NCBI RefSeq assembly: GCF_003710255.1
Contig: NZ_RHIB01000003.1
Coordinates: 496,001 to 560,000 of the forward strand
Source: Alteribacter keqinensis
Lineage (GTDB): Bacteria; Bacillota; Bacilli; Bacillales; Salisediminibacteriaceae
Length of the DNA stretch: 64,000 nucleotides
Reading direction: 5' to 3'
The notes beneath the pieces were generated by a model. The model worked only from the letters and a program-made list of their open reading frames with translations, was not told the origin of the DNA and ran no database searches. This document shows positions 45,133 through 53,285 of the stretch, piece after piece. A program made the translations under genes and the position numbers. The stretch's first letter is position 1. Every line of letters begins with the position of its first letter.

Positions 45133-45163
45133 TCCGGATATCGCTGACGTGCCGATATCCGGA
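45133..45163. other. Perfect 11-bp hairpin
   Basis: TCCGGATATCG and CGATATCCGGA pair perfectly around a 9-nt loop, 39 bp after the serine hydrolase stop. No T-run follows, so it may be an mRNA 3' stabiliser or protein site rather than a terminator. Confidence 0.5.
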
Positions 45164-45201
45164 CTGGCTTTTGCGTTATGTCTGAGCATAGCTGTTGCGT
45201 G

Positions 45202-45236
45202 AAACACGGGAGAGAATTTCCGTGTTTTTTATTTTT
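45202..45236 (+). terminator. Rho-independent terminator
   Basis: AAACACGG and CCGTGTTT around GAGAGAATTT, followed by TTTATTTTT. Confidence 0.75.
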
Positions 45237-45269
45237 GAAAAACATACACATTTTTCCTTTTGTGTGTTA

Positions 45270-45306
45270 ATCTAATTTTACAGATCATCGAACTAAATAA
45301 TTAGAT
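45270..45306. promoter_or_regulatory. Inverted repeat before the ArsR-type gene
   Basis: ATCTAATT at 45270 and AATTAGAT at 45299 are exact inverted copies 21 bp apart, ending 20 bp before the regulator start. Candidate operator for autoregulation. Confidence 0.4.
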
Positions 45307-45326
45307 CAGATTGGGAGGGGAAAACA

Positions 45327-45827
45327 ATGAGCGGAAAAAACAAGTCTATGAACATCTCTATCGGACAGGCGAAATTGTTGGGAAGTGCACTCAGAGTTAA
45401 AATTATCAGCCAGCTGATCGATGAACCGAAAACTTCAAAGCAGGTGGCGAACCTGATTGGAGAGTCTCCGGGAAATGTGCATTATCACATTAAGAAGCTT
45501 TATGACGGGGGACTACTTGAACTGGTTGAGGAAAAAAAGCTCGGCGGTGTGATGGAAAAATACTACCGGTCCGTGGCTTCAAGGTTCCATTCACCTGCAG
45601 GTGCCACCGACCCCGCGTTGGAAGAAGGGTTTAAATCAAAAGATTCGGCCTCCACGAGTGTCCGTCTTCAGCTTAGTCCTGAACAACGGAAGGATTTTCG
45701 CGAAGAGGTGATGGATTTACTTGAAAAGTGGGTGAAACGAACCGCTGCCGAACCTGGGGGTGAAAGCGAGGAGTTCAGCGTCGGGGTAAAAGTCGTGTCA
45801 ACGGAAGCGAAGGGAGACTGGGAATGA
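45327..45827 (+). CDS. ArsR-type winged-helix regulator
   Basis: A 166-residue regulator. The N-terminal half is a winged helix (LGSALRVKIISQLIDEPKTS, NVHYHIKKLYDGGLLEL). The C-terminal half is charged, with no Cys cluster for metals, so a non-metal signal is likely. GGGAGGGG precedes ATG. Overlaps the transporter gene by 4 bp (ATGA), so it probably controls it. Confidence 0.8.
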   Translation: MSGKNKSMNISIGQAKLLGSALRVKIISQLIDEPKTSKQVANLIGESPGNVHYHIKKLYDGGLLELVEEKKLGGVMEKYYRSVASRFHSPAGATDPALEEGFKSKDSASTSVRLQLSPEQRKDFREEVMDLLEKWVKRTAAEPGGESEEFSVGVKVVSTEAKGDWE

Positions 45828-47092
45828 AGCTCTTTTTAAATAAGAACTTCACGTTTATGTTTTTTGGCCGGGTTGTGACAAACATCGGGGACAGTCTCTA
45901 CGCGGTTGCTGCCATGTGGCTCGTTTACGATCTGGGAGGATCCACGTTTTACACAGGTCTGGCAGGATTTTTATCCATTGTGCCAAGAATTATTCAGCTT
46001 CTGGGCGGCCCCATCATCGATCGGCTTCCTGTAAAAAGGCTGCTTTTGACGACACAGCTGTTGCAGGCAGGGTTACTGCTGCTCATCCCGGTGGCAGCGT
46101 ACGCCGGTTTTTTGACCGTCACGCTTGTGCTCGTAATCACGCCGCTCCTGGCTACGTTAAACACGTTTGTTTATCCTGCTCAGATGGCCGCGCTGCCGGA
46201 AATTGTGAAAAAAGAGGAGCTGACAAAAGCCAACTCATATTTCACCGTGGCCTATCAGGGAATTGATGTAGCCTGTAACGCCATCGCCGGTGTTCTCATC
46301 GTTGCTCTCGGGGCGGTCTCGATTTACCTCCTCGATTCCGTCATGTTTTTAGTCGGAGCGGTTCTTTTCTTCTTTCTCCGACTGCCTGGGAAAAAAACAG
46401 TCCCCCAGAAATCGGGTGCCTCGTCACACATTAAGACTTACACCCGTGAATTAAAAGTAGGAATTGCGGTTTTATTTAACAAAACCCTGTCCCGGTTACT
46501 CCTCGGGGTCATCGGTATTAATCTTGTGGGAGGGGCCACCTTTGTTGTTCTGCCGGCGTTCGGTGATGAGCGGGGAGGGGCGGAGATTTTCGGTTTTCTC
46601 CTTATGGCCCAGGCTGCAGGGAGTTTAACGGGAGCACTACTTACACCTTATTTAAAACTTGAACGATTCGGCCTTGGACGTGTATATGGAATCGCCTTTG
46701 TGTTAAGCGGTTTCTTGTGGGCTGTTTCTGTGTTCAGTCCTTGGACGTGGATGATGATTGGGTTGTACGGTCTTGCGTGGCTTCCGGGAGGAGTGACGAA
46801 TATTTTAATCATGACGTGTTTGCAAAAAGGGATACCGAAAGCGTTCCTCGGACGGGTCCTTTCAGCGGTTTACAGCATCAGCGGTATTGCACTTCCACTC
46901 GGTTCACTGGCAGGAGGAGCACTCGGGGTGGCTATCGGAAGCACTGCCATCATCTTTTTGAGCGGCCTCGTCGTTACCCTAACCGGCCTGTTCTGGCTGC
47001 TGGACCGGAAAACACGATCACTGCCTAAAATTGAAGAGATCAATGAGGAGTCGTTTATAAAAAAAGAAACAGCCGAAGTGATGGCTGTTTAA
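45824..47092 (+). CDS. MFS exporter, DHA3 (MefA-like) type
   Basis: A 422-residue major facilitator of the macrolide/drug-efflux type: FMFFGRVVTNIGDSLYAVA at the N-terminus is typical. About 12 membrane helices, then a charged tail. Co-transcribed with the winged-helix regulator. Substrate unknown. Confidence 0.82.
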   Translation: MKLFLNKNFTFMFFGRVVTNIGDSLYAVAAMWLVYDLGGSTFYTGLAGFLSIVPRIIQLLGGPIIDRLPVKRLLLTTQLLQAGLLLLIPVAAYAGFLTVTLVLVITPLLATLNTFVYPAQMAALPEIVKKEELTKANSYFTVAYQGIDVACNAIAGVLIVALGAVSIYLLDSVMFLVGAVLFFFLRLPGKKTVPQKSGASSHIKTYTRELKVGIAVLFNKTLSRLLLGVIGINLVGGATFVVLPAFGDERGGAEIFGFLLMAQAAGSLTGALLTPYLKLERFGLGRVYGIAFVLSGFLWAVSVFSPWTWMMIGLYGLAWLPGGVTNILIMTCLQKGIPKAFLGRVLSAVYSISGIALPLGSLAGGALGVAIGSTAIIFLSGLVVTLTGLFWLLDRKTRSLPKIEEINEESFIKKETAEVMAV

Positions 47093-47142
47093 TAGAAAGA
47101 AAGTGAATGTTTCATTTGATACCTAATTAGAGAGAGAAAATA

Positions 47143-47181
47143 CCTACGATTTCGACAAAAACCGGGTGGTGACAGGCACCA
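47143..47181 (+). repeat. 39-bp dispersed repeat, copy 1
   Basis: Begins CCTACGATTTCGACAAAA and ends GGGTGGTGACAGGCACCA. A reverse-strand copy at 62340-62378 matches at 35 of 39 positions. Both copies lie directly after a gene. Confidence 0.65.
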
Positions 47182-47190
47182 AGAAAGAAA

Positions 47191-47222
47191 AAAAGGCACC
47201 TCCCTTGAGGCGCCTTTTTTTT
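47191..47222. terminator. Bidirectional terminator
   Basis: AAAAGGCACCTC and GAGGCGCCTTTT around CCTT, with A-run and T-run on either side, between the convergent MFS and symporter genes. Confidence 0.8.
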
Positions 47223-48846
47223 ATCCTGCTTTCGGCGTATTCCGGTCTCTCTCATGAGGCATGAGAAGCGGAAGCGGCTTACATTTTTTCTTAGTAAGTT
47301 CAGATACCACGAAGATCGTGATGAATGCCATAATCATGGCAAACGTACGGAACGGGAACAATACGAGACCGTCTTCCACCATTGGATACGGGAGGAATGC
47401 CGGCAGTCCGAATGTCGGTTCACCGCCGCCAAGACGGAGGAACACGGCTACAATCAGACCGCTCAGGGAACCGTAGAAGTTGGCGTTCCGGTAAAAGAGG
47501 GCCATCGTTAACTGCGGGAATAAAATACAGTAAACGAGGTCCGATGCCAGATACCAGAGCGTATAAACACTCTGTACGCTTAAGGCAATAATCATGGCTG
47601 TTGTTCCTACGATAATGATGCTTCGCTTGATCATTTTCTTTACTTGTTCATCAGATACACGCTTTTTCACCAGTGGACGGTACACATTCCATCCTGCCAT
47701 GGAAGAAGCAGAAAGAATGGAGGAGTCCATGGAAGACATGACTGCCGCAGCCAGGGCTCCGAGCCCGATTGCTGCAATCCATTCTGGTGTTAAAAAGCGC
47801 AGTACCATCGGCAGAACCATTGCCGGGTTGTCAGGTGCCGTTGTACCGACAGCTGCCCAGTCTGCATTGTACCCGATAACCCCGATAAGGACAGCCGGAA
47901 TAGCAGCTAAAATACAGATGAAACCGGCCGCGATGGAAAGCCACATGGCTGTTTTTTCATTTTTCGCCGATAACACACGCTGGAAGTAGACCTGCCAGGC
48001 GATACCGCCAAATACTAGTAAGAGGGCGTAGTCCCACCAGTGCCAGTACCAGTTGCCCCAGTCTTCATGACGCCAGCCATCCAGCGGAGGAAACAGGTTC
48101 GCATAGGAGCCTAGCTCAGCTGAGTACGTTGACCATGCCGTGCTCAGACCTCCGACGTGTGGCAAGGCAAACGGAAGAACAAGGAATAAACCTACAATTA
48201 AAATACCTAATTGAATCAAATCGGTGTAGGCAACGGCCCACATACCGCCGAGTACCGTATAGGCAATTGCGATAACACCTGAAATAATGATGGAAGTTGT
48301 AAAATCAATCCCTAAAATCGTGCCAAAGGTAGTCCCGAGAGCAGTCAGGATTGCCGCACTCCAGAACAGTTCACCGAGAAGCGCCGGAATGTATAGAACC
48401 CCGGCCAGCTTGCTTCCGAATCGCTGTTCAAGAGGGTCAATAATTGTCATAAATTCATAGCGGCGCATCTTTCGTGCGTAAAAGATACCCCCGACAATTA
48501 AACTGAGTGCGTATCCCCACGGAGCCTGCGCCCAGACAAGCCCGTCACTGTAAGTAAATTCGGCGGTTCCGTTAATGTATCCGCCTCCGACCCAGGTTGC
48601 CGCCATCGTGAACATGGCAACGGTAATCGGGATGCTACGTTTTGCCACCATCATATCACTCAGTGTATTCGACTGCTTGGCAGCAACAAAGGCTCCGATG
48701 TAATAGATGAGAGCATAAAAGACGAGCATGCTTATAAAGCCGCCCCAGTGCATGTCGGTGTTGCTAAAAGCCAAATACACAAATAGTCCTGCAAATATTG
48801 CAATAAACCCTATGGTTTTGTACGAATTTTTCTGTGTTTCTGTCAC
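47221..48846 (-). CDS. CHT1-like sodium:choline symporter
   Basis: A 541-residue, 13-helix sodium:solute symporter. Helix 2-3 sequence TWVGGGYINGTAE and the following WAQAPWGYALSLI resemble the animal high-affinity choline transporter CHT1 (SLC5A7) far more than PutP or PanF. It lies beside gbsR and gbsAB, so choline is the likely substrate, replacing the OpuB ABC importer used in B. subtilis. GTG 9 nt after GGAG is taken as start; the TTG five codons earlier overlaps it. Confidence 0.8.
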   Translation of the reverse strand: MTETQKNSYKTIGFIAIFAGLFVYLAFSNTDMHWGGFISMLVFYALIYYIGAFVAAKQSNTLSDMMVAKRSIPITVAMFTMAATWVGGGYINGTAEFTYSDGLVWAQAPWGYALSLIVGGIFYARKMRRYEFMTIIDPLEQRFGSKLAGVLYIPALLGELFWSAAILTALGTTFGTILGIDFTTSIIISGVIAIAYTVLGGMWAVAYTDLIQLGILIVGLFLVLPFALPHVGGLSTAWSTYSAELGSYANLFPPLDGWRHEDWGNWYWHWWDYALLLVFGGIAWQVYFQRVLSAKNEKTAMWLSIAAGFICILAAIPAVLIGVIGYNADWAAVGTTAPDNPAMVLPMVLRFLTPEWIAAIGLGALAAAVMSSMDSSILSASSMAGWNVYRPLVKKRVSDEQVKKMIKRSIIIVGTTAMIIALSVQSVYTLWYLASDLVYCILFPQLTMALFYRNANFYGSLSGLIVAVFLRLGGGEPTFGLPAFLPYPMVEDGLVLFPFRTFAMIMAFITIFVVSELTKKKCKPLPLLMPHERDRNTPKAG

Positions 48847-48976
48847 TTGTATCAACTCCAACGACGATGTTTTATTGATAATTCTAAATATTCAGTTATT
48901 TACATTCGGAAATGCGCCTTTTTGAAAAAATAGACGGACCTATTCCAAAGGTGCGCGCATTTTCTTAAATAAGATG

Positions 48977-49531
48977 TTACTCCTTTTTGTTTTCCACCGG
49001 AACAGATTCAAAAATCCTTCCGCTTCGGATGCTTGCAACGAGACTCTCAAGCCAGTAGTAGTATGGCTTCGAGTTTTCAAGCTGTCTGTACACTTTCAAT
49101 GCTTCTTCTCTCGCTTCATGTGAAGAAGATTCTGAGTGTAACACTTCGTCCAGCATCTTCTGAGCATCGGCAATCGCTTCAAGATTCAGCTTTACTTCCC
49201 GTTCCCACTTATGTGTAAAGAACTTATTAAAGAAGCGGAAGAAATCTTTTTCAGCCTGGTAGATGTTTTTGCGGCTGCCCCGCTTAAACGATTTCTTCAC
49301 AATTTCATAATCCTGAAGTTTTTTGACACCGGTACTCATGCTCGGTTTACTCATTTCCAGCTTCGTGCGCATCTGGTCCAACGTCATATCCTCTTCAAAG
49401 TACATCGTACCGTATAACGTACCCGTACTTCGTGTGACCCCATACAAATCCATTGTTTCTGCAATAGAATCAATGACAAGATCTTTGGCGTCATCGATGA
49501 TCTGCTTATCTTGATCTTCGTTAGGGCTCAT
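48977..49531 (-). CDS. gbsR: Choline-responsive repressor GbsR
   Basis: A 184-residue GbsR/MarR-type regulator. Helical N-terminus (IAETMDLYGVTRSTGTLYG) precedes the winged helix (MTLDQMRTKLEMSKPSMSTGVKKL). Length fits B. subtilis GbsR (180), which represses choline uptake and gbsAB until choline binds. AAGGAGG lies 6 nt before ATG; the frame's 31-residue upstream extension is rejected. Divergent from gbsA, convergent with nothing. Confidence 0.88.
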   Translation of the reverse strand: MSPNEDQDKQIIDDAKDLVIDSIAETMDLYGVTRSTGTLYGTMYFEEDMTLDQMRTKLEMSKPSMSTGVKKLQDYEIVKKSFKRGSRKNIYQAEKDFFRFFNKFFTHKWEREVKLNLEAIADAQKMLDEVLHSESSSHEAREEALKVYRQLENSKPYYYWLESLVASIRSGRIFESVPVENKKE

Positions 49532-49557
49532 ATAACAACCTCCTTCGCCCAGATCAA

Positions 49558-49620
49558 AATTAAGTTCGTTAAGTTTTTTCTTTACAACCTTTATACTAAC
49601 GAAAGATAGAGATTTGTCAA
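49558..49620 (-). promoter_or_regulatory. gbsR promoter and proposed GbsR site
   Basis: On the minus strand TTGACA (49620-49615) is a perfect -35; TAGTAT (16-bp spacer) or TATAAA (19-bp) serves as -10. Downstream, TTAACGAACTTAATT (49572-49558) repeats a 15-mer found before gbsA with one mismatch. Sharing between the two divergent genes suggests an operator. Confidence 0.55.
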
Positions 49621-49691
49621 ACATATGTCCGAATTTATTTTTTCTTCTTATATAGGCTGATTTGGCGGTGAAAATCTTTTTAGGTTATCCT

Positions 49692-49767
49692 TTGACAACT
49701 TTTTTTAGTCATGTTAGGTTTGTATTGTTCGTTCAGAACATTAAATAAAAATTTAACAAACTTAATT
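49692..49767 (+). promoter_or_regulatory. gbsAB promoter and proposed GbsR site
   Basis: TTGACA at 49692-49697 with TAGGTT 17 bp later is a plausible promoter. TGTTCgttcaGAACA (49726-49740) is an inverted repeat near the start point. TTAACAAACTTAATT (49753-49767) matches the 15-mer in the gbsR leader at 14 of 15 positions. A site downstream of the start point would suit a roadblock repressor. Confidence 0.5.
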
Positions 49768-49798
49768 CCTGGAATGAATGCCAAAGGAGGAAGGTTCA

Positions 49799-51274
49799 TT
49801 GACACTACAAAAAATGTTTATCGATGGTGAATGGATCAATGCGCAGTCCGGTGAGACTCGCGAAATTATTAATCCATTTAACCAGGAAGTCATTGCAACA
49901 GCAGTAGAAGGTGACCGAAACGATGCGAAAAAAGCTATTGAAGCTGCGCGCCGTGCCTTTGATGAAGGTTCCTGGGCCCAAACGCCTGCCAGTGAACGGG
50001 GAGAACTCGTTCAGAAGATTGCCGACCTCATCCGTCGCGATCAGGAAGAACTGGCCAAGCTTGAAACCCTTGATACAGGAAAAACAATAGAAGAAAGCCG
50101 TGCAGATATGGCAGACATTGCAAATGTCTTTCAGTATTTTGCCGGACTTGCAGATAAAGATGCGGGCGAAGTAATCGCATCACCAATTCTTGATTCTGAA
50201 AGCCGGGTTGTCCGAGAGCCTGTAGGTGTATGTTCGCAGATCACACCTTGGAACTATCCGCTGTTACAGGCAGCATGGAAGATTGCTCCGGCTCTTGCAA
50301 CAGGAAATACAATCATTATGAAGCCAAGTGAAATCACACCGCTTACGACAGTAAAAGTATTTGAGCTGATGGAAGAAGCAGGAGTACCTAAGGGCGTAGC
50401 GAACCTTGTCCTTGGTGCAGGAAGCACTGTCGGCGCTGAAATGTCCGAAAGCCATCTGGTTGATCTCGTTTCTTTCACAGGCGGAATTGAAACAGGCAAG
50501 AAGATCATGCAGGCGGCAAGCGGCAATGTGAAAAAGATTGCCCTTGAGCTTGGAGGGAAAAACCCGAACATCGTCTTTGCAGATGCTGATTTTGAAACAG
50601 CTGTGGACCAGGCCCTTAATGCGGTTTATTTCCACGCTGGTCAGGTATGTTCAGCAGGGTCCCGTCTTCTTGTGGAAGAAAGCATCCACGACAAGTTCGT
50701 TGAAGCTCTTGTGGAGCGTGCGAAACGCATCCGTCTTGGTAACGGATTTGACGATGCGACAGAAAGCGGTCCTCTAATCTCAGCGGAACACCGTGATAAA
50801 GTAGAAAGCTATATTAAGATCGGCCAGGATGAAGGCGCGACGCTGGCCGTTGGCGGTAAACGCCCTGAAGCTTCCGAGCTGAAAGACGGATTCTTCCTTG
50901 AACCGACGATCTTTACAGGATGCACATCGGACATGCGTGTCGTTCAGGAAGAAGTCTTCGGTCCGGTGCTCACTGTAGAAACGTTCAAGACAGCTGACGA
51001 AGCGGTTCAAAAGGCAAATGACACGATTTACGGTCTTGCCGGCGCTGTCTGGTCAAATGACATCAGTAAAGCGGAAGACGCCGCTGCGAAACTCCGCATG
51101 GGAACGGTATGGATCAACGATTTCCACCCATACTTCGCGCAAGCGCCATGGGGCGGCTTCAAGCAGTCCGGTTTCGGCCGTGAGCTGGGGAAAATCGGCT
51201 TTGAAGAGTACACGGAAGCGAAGCACATTTTCCGAAACAAAAAGCCGGCACCGGTTAACTGGTTTAATTCCTAG
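49799..51274 (+). CDS. gbsA: Betaine-aldehyde dehydrogenase GbsA
   Basis: A 491-residue NAD(P)-dependent aldehyde dehydrogenase, like B. subtilis GbsA (490). It oxidises glycine betaine aldehyde to the osmoprotectant glycine betaine. Catalytic Cys in HAGQVCSAGSR, Glu in ALELGGKNPN, and EEVFGPVLTVETF. TTG start after AAAGGAGGAAGG; an upstream ATG overlaps this site. gbsB follows 144 bp later. Confidence 0.93.
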   Translation: MTLQKMFIDGEWINAQSGETREIINPFNQEVIATAVEGDRNDAKKAIEAARRAFDEGSWAQTPASERGELVQKIADLIRRDQEELAKLETLDTGKTIEESRADMADIANVFQYFAGLADKDAGEVIASPILDSESRVVREPVGVCSQITPWNYPLLQAAWKIAPALATGNTIIMKPSEITPLTTVKVFELMEEAGVPKGVANLVLGAGSTVGAEMSESHLVDLVSFTGGIETGKKIMQAASGNVKKIALELGGKNPNIVFADADFETAVDQALNAVYFHAGQVCSAGSRLLVEESIHDKFVEALVERAKRIRLGNGFDDATESGPLISAEHRDKVESYIKIGQDEGATLAVGGKRPEASELKDGFFLEPTIFTGCTSDMRVVQEEVFGPVLTVETFKTADEAVQKANDTIYGLAGAVWSNDISKAEDAAAKLRMGTVWINDFHPYFAQAPWGGFKQSGFGRELGKIGFEEYTEAKHIFRNKKPAPVNWFNS

Positions 51275-51299
51275 GCCGTATTCTTTGATTTATAAAAGT

Positions 51300-51331
51300 G
51301 TTGATTGAAGCGCATAGGAGCGGAAATCAAC
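51300..51331. repeat. Ends-only derivative of MITE family 1
   Basis: A 32-bp remnant: GTTGATTGAAGCG at the left and GAGCGGAAATCAAC at the right, the two ends of the 120-180 bp elements, with only five bases between. It lies in the gbsA-gbsB gap. A GC-rich hairpin (CTGGCGG...CCGCC) follows at about 51353-51376. Confidence 0.65.
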
Positions 51332-51418
51332 ATACAGATTTTAAAAACCGGGCTGGCGGTCCGTCCGCCGCCTGGGTAACAAATACAAGACTAAAACTTT
51401 TTCAGGAGGTTTTTTACC

Positions 51419-52627
51419 ATGAGTTTAAACATGAAAGTCGAACACATGATGAACTATCACACATTTGAAATTCCTACTACTATCAAGCACGGAATCGGTG
51501 CGATTGAGCATATCGGGGAAGAAGTTAAAGCATTGGGCTCAGACAAAGTTCTTCTCGTAACTGACCCTGGTATTTATGATGCAGGTGTTGTAAACCCGGT
51601 AATTGAACATCTTGAAAAATCCGGCGTTGACGTGGTTGTCTTTAACAAAGTTGAGCCAAACCCACCAGTACGCCTTGTATCTGAAGGCTCTAAAGTGTAT
51701 GCAGAAGAAGGCTGTAACGGTCTTGTAGCTGTTGGAGGCGGAAGCTCCATGGATACAGCGAAAGCGATCGGGGTAGAAGCGACACACGAAGGAACGGTTC
51801 TTGACTATGAAGCAGCAGAAGGCAAAAAGCCGCTGGAAAACCGCATTCCTCCACTGACAACCATCCCGACAACTGCCGGTACTGGTTCTGAAGTTACGCA
51901 GTGGGCAGTTATCACAGACGAAGACCGTGAATTCAAATTTAACACTGGCGGGCCATTAATCGCGGCTCACCTGACAATCATTGATCCTAAGTTGCACGTA
52001 TCCATGCCTCCACATGTAACGGCAATGACAGGTGTAGACGCACTTGCCCACGCCATCGAGTGCTACACAATGAAATTTGCCCAGCCGATTACGGACTCTG
52101 TTGCGTTAACAGCAATGGAATACGCAGCAACGTATATCCGCCGTGCCTACGCTGACGGGGAAGACCTTGAAGCGCGCTATGGTATGGCTCAGGCTGCGAT
52201 GCTTGCAGGGCTTTCCTATGGAAGTGAATCTGCCGGTGCTGCCCACGCCATGAGTCAGACACTGGGCGGTATCATCCCTGTCGCACACGGTCAGGCTGTG
52301 GCAGCGATGATGGGACCAGTGATGGAGTTCAACTGGAAAGGAAACCCTGAGAAGTTTGCCCGTATGGCACAGGCATTCGGCATTAACACATTCAACATGA
52401 CAACAGAAGAAGCGGCACGAGCTGCAGTAAACTGGATGTACGAGCTTGTGGAAGACCTCGACATTCCATCCCTTGAAGAGCAAGGCGTACCTGCAGATCA
52501 GCTTGAGCGCTTTGCTAAAGAAGCGATGAATGATCCGCAGACTGTAGGAAACCCACGTGACCTCACTGTCCGTGACTACGAGTGGATCTACAAGCGCTGC
52601 TTCGGCCAGGTTGATAAGAAAGTTTAA
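51419..52627 (+). CDS. gbsB: Choline dehydrogenase GbsB (type III alcohol dehydrogenase)
   Basis: A 402-residue iron-type alcohol dehydrogenase converting choline to betaine aldehyde. NAD loop GGGSSMDTAKAIG; TTAGTGSEVT; metal ligands in GVDALAHAIECYT and PVAHGQAVAA with the AAHAMSQTLGG block. AGGAGG lies 9 nt before ATG. With GbsA it completes choline to glycine betaine. Confidence 0.93.
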   Translation: MSLNMKVEHMMNYHTFEIPTTIKHGIGAIEHIGEEVKALGSDKVLLVTDPGIYDAGVVNPVIEHLEKSGVDVVVFNKVEPNPPVRLVSEGSKVYAEEGCNGLVAVGGGSSMDTAKAIGVEATHEGTVLDYEAAEGKKPLENRIPPLTTIPTTAGTGSEVTQWAVITDEDREFKFNTGGPLIAAHLTIIDPKLHVSMPPHVTAMTGVDALAHAIECYTMKFAQPITDSVALTAMEYAATYIRRAYADGEDLEARYGMAQAAMLAGLSYGSESAGAAHAMSQTLGGIIPVAHGQAVAAMMGPVMEFNWKGNPEKFARMAQAFGINTFNMTTEEAARAAVNWMYELVEDLDIPSLEEQGVPADQLERFAKEAMNDPQTVGNPRDLTVRDYEWIYKRCFGQVDKKV

Positions 52628-52643
52628 TTATTGATTCAGACAG

Positions 52644-52676
52644 ACATCCCGGGACACTGGTTCCGGGGTGTTTTTG
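52644..52676 (+). terminator. Terminator after gbsB
   Basis: ACATCCCGG and CCGGGGTGT around GACACTGGTT, followed by TTTTGTT. Confidence 0.75.
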
Positions 52677-52751
52677 TTGGTAGGATGCGTTTAATCTGGC
52701 CAGGGAAAAGGGAATGAGTGTAGAAGATGGATTTATATGGGAGGCTTCGTT

Positions 52752-53063
52752 ATGGCAGACGTTTCATTAACGAAGAAAGAGAAACGCCGTGTTTATTTAT
52801 ACAGGCCGGTGATGATGAGCGCCGCTGGTTTTGTTACGCTCATCTTGCTTGAGGTTGGCTGGCCGAATCCTGTTTCATTGTTTGGAATTATGACGGGGTT
52901 TTTCATCGGTAATTTTTTAGCCGTGAAATGGAAGCCGGAAGCGGTGAAGAACGGTCCTTCGAAAAAGCCTTCGAAAAAACAGAAGGTTGGAAGAGTTGTT
53001 TCCTATATATTGTTGGGAACCATTTTTTTCGTTTTGCTCGTCCGGTTTTTTATCCTGATATAA
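52752..53063 (+). CDS. Small membrane protein, unknown
   Basis: A 103-residue protein with a basic N-terminus (KKEKRRVYLYRP), two or three hydrophobic segments (about 25-60 and 83-103), and a Lys/Pro-rich loop between (KPSKKPSKKQKVGR). GGGAGG precedes ATG; the five-codon upstream start overlaps it. I do not recognise a family. Confidence 0.6.
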   Translation: MADVSLTKKEKRRVYLYRPVMMSAAGFVTLILLEVGWPNPVSLFGIMTGFFIGNFLAVKWKPEAVKNGPSKKPSKKQKVGRVVSYILLGTIFFVLLVRFFILI

Positions 53064-53084
53064 TGGGGCTGAAATGATATGGTT

Positions 53085-53156
53085 TTCAGGATAAGCCTTC
53101 GATTGTTTAAGATAAAATAGAATTTGTCAGGATATATCTCTAAATGTTCAGGATAA
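53085..53156. repeat. 20/21-bp-phased array E (core TTCAGGATAA)
   Basis: Four units start at 53085, 53106, 53126 and 53147 (steps 21, 20, 21): TTCAGGATAA, TTTAAGATAA, GTCAGGATAT and TTCAGGATAA. Between convergent genes. The core is close to that of array D. Confidence 0.6.
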
Positions 53157-53226
53157 ACAAACGTTTAGACCTGAGCATGATGCTGTTCGGAGGAGCAATC
53201 CTCCGGTCGAGTTCATAAAACCAAAA

Positions 53227-53265
53227 CCCCGGGACGATCACCTGTGAATGGTGATCGTCCCGGGG
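53227..53265 (-). terminator. Terminator after azoreductase
   Basis: Perfect 16-bp arms starting CCCCGGGACGATCACC, 7-nt loop, then TTTT on the minus strand. Confidence 0.85.
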
Positions 53266-53285
53266 GAAATGTGCATATTCAGACT

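Noticed and set aside
47119-47145. A seventh phased array (ATACCT twice, 21 bp apart)
   Set aside because: Only two copies exist, which chance can easily produce.
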